Assembly: GCF_047948215.1 (NCBI RefSeq)
Contig: NC_134455.1
Span: 222,312,526 to 222,376,525, forward strand
Length of the DNA: 64,000 bases
Source of the DNA: Lycorma delicatula
Taxonomy: Eukaryota; Arthropoda; Insecta; Hemiptera; Fulgoridae
Direction of reading: 5' to 3'
Shown here: positions 57,767 through 64,000 of the stretch, piece after piece
Layout: the number at the start of each line of letters is the position of its first letter
How positions within the stretch are numbered: the stretch's first letter is position 1
Notes under the pieces: model-generated
The model's database searches: none
What the model was told of the DNA's origin: nothing
What the model saw: the letters and a program-made list of their open reading frames with translations, nothing else
Position numbers and translations under genes: made by a program

Positions 57767-58825
57767 TTTATAATTTACTTCTAGGTTACCCCAACAATTT
57801 TTTTTTTTTATCAAGTGAATTGTTTTCTTAATTATAAACAAAGTATTATTAATAAAAAGGATTAATAGCTTTCTCTCTTAGCATTCAACGCTCTCCACAT
57901 CTTAACATATCAAAATCTGTTTACTTATTTTATTTTTATTTTGAGAAACGGCTTTGTTTTCAAATGACTAAAAATAAGGTTTTGTGTTGTACAAAACGCA
58001 TAACAAAAAATTATAATAATTTGTATGGAAATAATAAGTGTTAGGGTTTACAATCCCCAACTTACTTAATTCAGTACGCAACGATTTGATAGAAATGAAA
58101 TTGAAAGAAAGAAATTAAAAAAGTTTTAAATTTGTTCCAAGAGATTTTTTAACTTTTACCTAACTTTTTTCTCCGATAACGTGTTTAGGTCCTATGTATG
58201 CTTACTAGAAGATATTTGCATATTTTTTTTTATCCTTACACTATTATAAATTAATTATTTCGTTAAGTTAATTAAATTTATAATACATAATCTAAATAAG
58301 ACTTTTTCATTTAATTCGTATGATTTCTGTTCTTTTCTACCGTATTCTATTAGATTTTATATTTCCTATTTAAACGGTACCTTCAAAATTTATACTTTGA
58401 GTCATCCAGTTTAAAAATATACTTCGTTTTACATTGTTTTCCTAACAAAGTAAAAACATAAAATCCTCCTAATTGCATCATTAAAAAACATAAACCAAAC
58501 AAAGTTCCTTTTCGCTGCTCTAATTTCAATCTATAAATAGCAGAACAGTTTCAGATTAGTATGTAACAGATTTCAAAACACCAAAATTTTATCACCGATC
58601 GATTCCAACAGTTTACTTCACCTGACACTACTTACTTCAAAGTAGACTGCTATTAGGTTACTACTACTTACTTCAAAGACACTTCCTTTCTTTTTCACAC
58701 TTCACCTTGCAAGTAAAACCTCTTTTTTATTCTTTCTTGTTTAGTTTGGTTTTTGAAGCCAATACTAAATGTTTGTATGCCAACACAGACGCGCTCAAGT
58801 GCTTATATACCTCTCTTACGCTTTT
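57511..58825. other. AT-rich intergenic sequence with long T run
   Basis: A run of about 32 T at 57731-57762 may be the poly(A) tail of an undetected minus-strand insertion. No gene recognised. Confidence 0.45.
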
Positions 58826-58933
58826 TGTTTAGCCTCCGGAACCACCGTAAGGTATTACCTCAGAGGATGAATGAGGAGATTATATGAATGAAAATGAAGT
58901 GTAGTCTTGTACAGTCTCAGGACGACATTCCTT
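58826..58933 (-). mobile_element. SINE family 1, 5'-truncated copy
   Basis: Matches 17741-17860 closely (GTTTAGCCTCCGGAACCACC, then GGATGAATGAGG and AAATGAAGTGTAGTCTTGTA) and stops shortly after GTCTCAGG. The tRNA-like head and half the body are missing. Confidence 0.78.
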
Positions 58934-60004
58934 TATTTTACGCTGCATATAGTTTGTTATAATCTCTGTGGTACAATGGATATAAGGAAGCTTAAAAGAA
59001 ATACGATGTTAGGAAAACACGTTTATGTTTACATAAGTAAATTTAGGAAGACAGAGAATTTAGGATCAATTTACTGATCTGTTTATAAATCAACGGTAAA
59101 GGAATTGTAAGAGATAAAGAGTTTATTCCACTGTAACACGTTTATTCCAGCTCGATTCCTTATCTACTCGTACACAGCGTATTAACTGAATGAATCTTTA
59201 ATACTAGTAAAACATACATATTTAATAGGTTAAAACAATATTTTAAAGTAATAAAGCCGGGTATTACTTTAAGGTAAATATGGTAGTTTCAATGACAAAA
59301 AAGCAATGTAATTTGTTTCTATAATTCGATTTAACTATGTCTTACTGTTTTCACATTGTGAGACGTTCACCTCACTGTAGAAAAATCAAGAACATGTGAG
59401 TCACAGTAAACTAAAATTAACAATGAAATACAAAATAATACTATCGCGTGTTTCGCGGCTCGATAAGGATATTGAGAGGTTGACAATTTAAAATGTTTAT
59501 ATAATTACAGTTTATTGGTTTAAAATGTTCATAATTGCAGCCAGACAAATCAATAATAATAATAGCATTCGTGATAAATACAATAATGATTATAAGTGAC
59601 AATAAGAAAACAATAAACACAAATATTAATATACTAATTACAACCACAATAATAATCAGAATAATAGTATTAATAAGCAGTAGTAAACGATAATAATGTT
59701 ACTGTCAATAACAAACAAAACAATTAATTAATACACAGCATAATACATAACATAACCAAAACAGTAAACGTGTTGTAAAAACATAGCATAATACATAACG
59801 TAATCAACAAGAATAGCAATAATATTACACATCAAATAGTGATAAATATAAATAGTAAATAATAAATACAGATTACACACCACAGAGTTTAAAATAAATA
59901 ATCGTTCGGAATTTATTACAGGTAGATAAATAGAAAAATAGAATCCAGACCCATTAACAAAAGAAACCGCTAGTCTTAACCCTTTTTAATCAGTCGTATA
60001 TTAA
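58934..60004. other. AT-rich intergenic sequence, AAT-rich
   Basis: 59540-59900 is rich in AATA/ATAAT runs without a regular period. No gene recognised; the 68-codon minus frame at 59441-59647 is low complexity. Confidence 0.45.
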
Positions 60005-60469
60005 CTAACAATCGTATAAAGTTCACTTGCAAATACCTCTGCTGTCTACCCTAACAGTTTATGAATGAAGTTTATTAGTTTATTGCATTATTACTTTCAC
60101 TTATACACGTATAGTTTTACTGTACTCAGCGATAGTATTTCTTATTTACTGAAATTACTCGTGGCGTCATCTTACTCGTATCGAATTGGATTCAAGATTC
60201 TCCTCGCTAGACTGACGTCTCGCATTCTCGTCTCGCAGACACACCTGTGATTCTCCTCGCTGGACCGACGCCATAACGTCTCGCTGGAGTGGTTCGCAGA
60301 ACTCCGCCGAGCCCACACAACTCGCAGCCTCTCCTTGCTGAACTCCTCATAGAACTGCCCTTGCGAGACTGACGCCGTTATGTCTCCCAGACTGGTTCTA
60401 ATAAAACGTCTTTTTAGTTGGTCTTACCCTGACTATTTATAGATCATCTATTTATATTATCCCACACTT
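60005..60469 (-). other. L probable 3' UTR with imperfect internal repeats
   Basis: 60190-60400 carries three related segments of the form CTCGCTRGACYGACG...GTCTCGC (near 60205, 60255 and 60365 on the plus strand). This part is GC-richer than either flank. Its position directly behind the ORF stop makes a UTR likely; the repeats could also be an independent minisatellite. Confidence 0.45.
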
Positions 60470-61855
60470 TCACAGCTGTTGATATCTAAGAATAAATCTC
60501 TTAAAATTTCTCGTTGCTACTTCTTGATCTTGTATGCTACATATAAACCCCTCCGTCTCAGAATGTAACTTTCCCTGCATAAGCCAATTATTTGAAGCTT
60601 CTTTGTCGACTCCTTCCTGCTCTAGACGGTGCCTATATCTCCCATGCAGCTGTTTTCTTCCCCAATCTAGAATTTTATCTGCATTGGTCTCTTTCTTGTG
60701 TTCTACGTTGTTAGTTCTGTTGGCTAGGTTCAATGGCGTATAGTTTTTGTCTGCCGCTACGATGGCTTGATATAAGGGGTAATGCCTGCTATGGAAGTAA
60801 TACCTTAAGTTTTCGTTCTGGCCGTAGCATAGATTTTTAATATCGAGTACACCTCTTCCACCTTCCTTTCTCGGGGGTGTGAATCTTTCTTTTGACGAGG
60901 GGATGTGGTGGGACTTTCCTTGGTAGAATATTTTTCTAGTGAGTCTGTTCAACTCATCAACTCTGCTTCACTGTATTTTATTATACCTAGCGCATACGTG
61001 AGTACTGGTACTTCATATGTGTTCACTGCCTTCACTTTATTTCCCCCATTAAGTTCCGAATTTAAAATTAATTTTAATCTCTTTTCATACGTTTTCTTAA
61101 GTTTTTCGTTAATGATTTTATGCTCCAATTTTATCGTTTGATCGCATCCTAGGTACTTGTACACGTCCTCTTGTTTCATTGCCTCTATGCTACGCTGGGC
61201 CTGCAGGTCGTAATTCTGCGCCTGGCGGAACTATCCCTTCACAATGGCGTTTATCTTGCATTTACTTATTCCTACCTCCATTTTAATGTCTTCACTGAAC
61301 ATTTCGACAAGTTTGAGCAGCTGCGGCATCCGATGTTCAGTCCCTCCATAAATCTTTAAATCATCCATATAGAATAGGTATGCCAGTTTGTAATCTCCTG
61401 CTCGCGATTTTATATTGTAACGGTATCTTGCTTCCTTTAACATGCTTGAGAGCGGATTGATAGCCATACAGAACCAGAGTGGACTCAAAGCGTCGCCTTG
61501 AAATATTCCTCTACTTACATTTATGGGTCCTGTTTGTATTTTTCTTGTTTCACTGTTTGCAATTAGAATCGTGGTCCAAGCACTCATTGCATGCCTCATG
61601 AACCTAATCCTCTTTTCATCAACTTGATAGGTTTCTAAGATCTTCGTAGGCCACGAGTGTGGCACACTATGGAATGCCTTTTTATAGTCTATAAAGGCCA
61701 TCCACAGATTTCTTTTAGTGTATCGGGCTTGTTGCGTGTTACCGTATCTACGAAAATTTGTTCTTTGCTCCCCCTCGCGGCTTTTGCACATCCCTTCTGC
61801 TCTAAATGGAGGATTTGTTGGTTTCCAGGTGCTTGTATAATTTGTTGACAATTTA
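60470..61855 (-). pseudogene. L reverse transcriptase and C-terminal region (frameshifted)
   Basis: Start region: L-E-Q-K-G-C-A-K-A-A-R-G and K-E-Q-I-F-V-D at about 61735-61815, then a shift into the block 61231-61715 with F-I-D-Y-K-K-A-F (first catalytic Asp), R-G-I-F-Q-G-D-A-L-S-P-L and Y-M-D-D at 61360-61371, followed by F-S-E-D-I-K-M-E-V-G. Next block (60949-61179): V-Y-K-Y-L-G-C-D-Q. Last block (60470-60952): P-P-R-K-E-G-G-R-G-V-L and A-D-K-N-Y-T-P-L-N-L. Three frames are used, so it is broken at least twice; the N-terminus is absent. Confidence 0.75.
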
Positions 61856-61856
61856 T

Positions 61857-61977
61857 TATCACCATCATCATCATCATCACCATCACCATCACCATCACCA
61901 CCACCACCAACACCACCACCTACACCATCACCATCATCATCATCACCACCATCATCATTATCATTGTATTTATCATT
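61857..61977. repeat. (CAT)n/(CAC)n microsatellite
   Basis: About 120 bases of CAT and CAC triplets with a few AAC and TAC units. The open frames coding poly-His or poly-Met/Val are artefacts of it. It borders the truncated 5' end of element L. Confidence 0.92.
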
Positions 61978-61988
61978 ACTTTTATTAT

Positions 61989-62018
61989 TATTAATTTGCC
62001 TGGTTGTAAACAGGCAAA
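61989..62018. repeat. Perfect 11-base inverted repeat
   Basis: Arms TAATTTGCCTG and CAGGCAAATTA with an 8-base loop (GTTGTAAA). Confidence 0.88.
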
Positions 62019-63613
62019 TTACTAATAACTATAATTATATAAACATTTTATACCAATAAACTATAATTTTATAAACATAAATTGTCAACAACATTGAGAG
62101 GTTGTTTATAATCGCGGCGAGCCGCACGTAACCACCATGCGACAATATATAGATAGGTCTATATATTATAATAAAAATATTTTACATATACGATATATAT
62201 GCTGTATATACACATATATATTTGTGTATATGAAATTTCAAATAAATATATTTAATATTATATTTTTTAATACAAAACATTAAAATGAAACGTATATATA
62301 TATATTTATGAGTAAGCAAACCTTCACTGAAGTTTTTGTCTCAAAAAAAGTAAAAAGAGAAATTTTATTTTCATTAACAACTCCTAAAGGGCTAAATTAA
62401 AAAAACGAGGTTTCTTATTTCCAGTTTATAATATGTAAGTGTTGGACGCGTTTAACAAAACATCATGGGAAGCATTTAATATTAGATTGTCGTCAGTACT
62501 CTCCAATCACAGACTGGATTTCAAATCGACTTGACAGTCACATAGTGATTTTATGTTATAAAGGTTTTCATAAGCTACAAAGAGGCAGCTAATCTGCCTG
62601 CACGAAGAACGTGTATTTCAGCTAGTATAAAATAATATAAAATATGCTACAAAGTACAGAACAAAAATACAGACTTCTAAACAAAATTGTAGTTAGTCAT
62701 GCTTTGTTTTACCTTAATTATCTATTACACGATTTTCCGAATATTTGAACTTATCGAACCAAATGAAATTTTCCATTACATAGGTTACAATCACATTTAA
62801 TCTTAATGCTGTAGGCATTATTAAACACGTATAAACAAATGTAAATTAAAAGGGCAGCATTCAAAGTTTTTATAAAACATAATACGTGAATGTAATTTAT
62901 TTTTCATTAATTTTGATGTTTATTTTGTGAATATTAATTTTACTTATGTTTATTCAAATGACACTCTTTTGATGCAACCCAATGCATGCCTAATTTTGTA
63001 ACTAAAAGAGTGTATAATTATCCGGGCTAAAGCGATTAATTTATTTTTAACTGTTTTGTGAATTTAAATTTTGTAAATGATGAATAAATTTTAATTTTCC
63101 TTCTATCATTTTGCTTTACACTTTTTGTCTAAAAACGAAATATTTTTCACTAATAAACTCATTAAATCTAGTTAACTAGATACAATGAAAATGTAACATA
63201 CCTAACGGTTTATTTGAAAAAATTCTATTCATATAAGTTTAAAAAAATACATAAATTAAGATGTTTTATCCCCTTTTAATGTTTTTTTCTCTTTTTTGAA
63301 ATACTTCCTCTGGCTACTGAACTTTCTTCTATGTAACCTAGTACCTGTTTTTCCTTCAAAAGTGATCAAATTAAGCCAAGCTTGAGTTGTAATCATCAGT
63401 TTACAACAGAATGGATTCTCTTGCTTGAATAGAAGTTTTCTTTTCTATTACGATACCTTAGTTCATTTCATGTTATTTGTATGTTATTTTTTAATTATAA
63501 TGCAATTTTTTTTCATTCTTTTATAATTAAAATATAAACTTTTAATTATGTTACAGAATGTTTGGATTTTCAGCTGAAAAAATAATCATTTTATTAAAGA
63601 ATAAACTCAAAAA
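62019..63613. other. Upstream region of the right-edge gene
   Basis: TA-rich repeats at about 62150-62310, then AT-rich sequence without open frames. Possible 3' splice sites (TTATGTTACAG near 63546-63556 and TTGGATTTTCAG near 63562-63573) precede the coding exon. I cannot tell which, if either, is used. Confidence 0.4.
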
Positions 63614-64000
63614 ATGTTCCACAGATCGTATTACATCAGATTTTTAAGACCTACGTGCAGAACTTATATTTTTGTAATATTAATAGCGATTATTTTTATT
63701 ATGTACGCAATAAATTATCAGTTACGGAACAATGCAAAGATAACCGAAATTGAAATAAATAAATTTAATAACGATATACTGTTACCATTGTGGCTGAGAC
63801 AAATTGATTTTGAAGGTTTTGATAACAATACAGGAACTGAAAGCGGATGTTATGTCGTACCCAACATAATACATTTCATTAAATTTAATCAAAGAAAGTT
63901 TAGCTTTGTTGAAATGATATGCATTCTGGCAGCTTATAAAAGACAAAGACCAGAATTATTATACATACACACTAACGTTGAGGAATTTTACGGTAAATAC
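63614..64000 (+). CDS. Partial exon: type II membrane protein, glycosyltransferase-like
   Basis: The ATG at 63614 opens 129 codons that run off the window; an in-frame TAA at 63602-63604 supports this start. Residues about 18-34 (Y-I-F-V-I-L-I-A-I-I-F-I-M-Y-A) form one hydrophobic segment after a short basic N-terminus, the layout of a Golgi type II protein. Near residues 85-125, V-P-N-I-I-H-F-I-K-F, F-V-E-M-I-C-I-L-A-A-Y and L-Y-I-H-T resemble the N-terminal part of DXD sugar transferases (Gly_transf_sug-like) known as uncharacterised insect proteins. The DXD motif would lie beyond the edge. GGTAAATAC at the very end could be a splice donor or coding sequence. This is the only likely host gene in the window. 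Confidence 0.7.
   Translation, partial: MFHRSYYIRFLRPTCRTYIFVILIAIIFIMYAINYQLRNNAKITEIEINKFNNDILLPLWLRQIDFEGFDNNTGTESGCYVVPNIIHFIKFNQRKFSFVEMICILAAYKRQRPELLYIHTNVEEFYGKY

Larger units (their letters stand above)
60005..61855 (-). mobile_element. L: 5'-truncated LINE of a different clade (YMDD reverse transcriptase)
   Basis: Reading leftward, RT motifs begin at 61855, directly beside a CAT microsatellite; the ORF ends at 60470 and a less AT-rich 3' UTR follows (about 60005-60469). The RT sequences differ from the R1-like elements (A-F-I-D-Y-K-K-A-F, G-I-F-Q-G-D-A-L-S-P-L-W, Y-M-D-D). They recall R2-superclade or related LINEs, which is a tentative placement from memory. The 3' limit is uncertain. 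Confidence 0.7.

Noticed and set aside
61689..61994. Poly-His and poly-Met/Val open frames
   Set aside because: Produced by the CAT/CAC microsatellite; only the part left of about 61820 is real LINE sequence, on the minus strand.

Overview
This is nuclear DNA of an arthropod, most likely an insect and plausibly a hemipteran. It is AT-rich, contains many non-LTR retrotransposons of R1-like and jockey-like type, Tc1/mariner transposons, tRNA-derived SINEs and a nuclear copy of mitochondrial ND5. No bacterial-style operon, rRNA, tRNA gene or CRISPR array was seen. Most of the coding-looking sequence is transposon debris. The only probable host gene is a partial exon at the right edge (63614-64000, + strand), which encodes the start of a type II membrane, glycosyltransferase-like protein.

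Layout. 1-3784 (-): old decayed R1-like element (R-a). 3785 to about 8530 (-): younger relative (R-b) with a poly(A) tail, abutting and probably inserted in R-a; it has four single-base frameshifts but no nonsense codon that I see. 10390-10945 (+): relic of a mariner transposase. 11940-12921 (-): unidentified decayed coding sequence. 14384-15723 (-): complete mariner-like element with terminal inverted repeats (TIRs) and a 41-residue D-D spacing. 16610-17050 (+): 3' stump of an R1-like element (R-c). 22634-27030 (+): DDE transposase relic split by a 3.2 kb R1-like insertion (R-d, 23283-26494). 28587-28789: (TC)n/(TG)n block. 33273-34241 (+): 5'-truncated jockey-like element (J). 34781 to about 35770 (+): relic of the R-a/R-b family (R-e). 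35815-45050 (-): two R1-like elements of the R-d family head to tail (R-g upstream, R-f downstream), with what looks like a second 3' UTR beyond R-f, suggesting R-f sits inside R-g. 45774-47105 (-): second mariner-like element. 47156-47445, 17741-17927, 58826-58933 and 57361-57510 (-): SINEs of two families that share a 3' tail. 48380-49910 (+): ND5 NUMT. 60005-61855 (-): 5'-truncated LINE of a different clade with a YMDD reverse transcriptase. 63614-64000: host exon.

How the parts relate. The R1-like elements supply ORF1 proteins with CCHC knuckles and ORF2 proteins with endonuclease, reverse transcriptase and C-terminal Cys/His domains. Three of them, from two families, keep the same 8-base overlap of ORF1 stop and ORF2 start. 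The SINEs have no proteins and would depend on a LINE; none of the LINE ends readable here matches their shared tail. I found no convincing new multi-gene system. The most interesting signals are the nested retrotransposon stack, the DD41D-type mariner, the shared SINE tail, a cluster of three hairpins at 52198-52372 and a possible hammerhead-like motif at about 52914.
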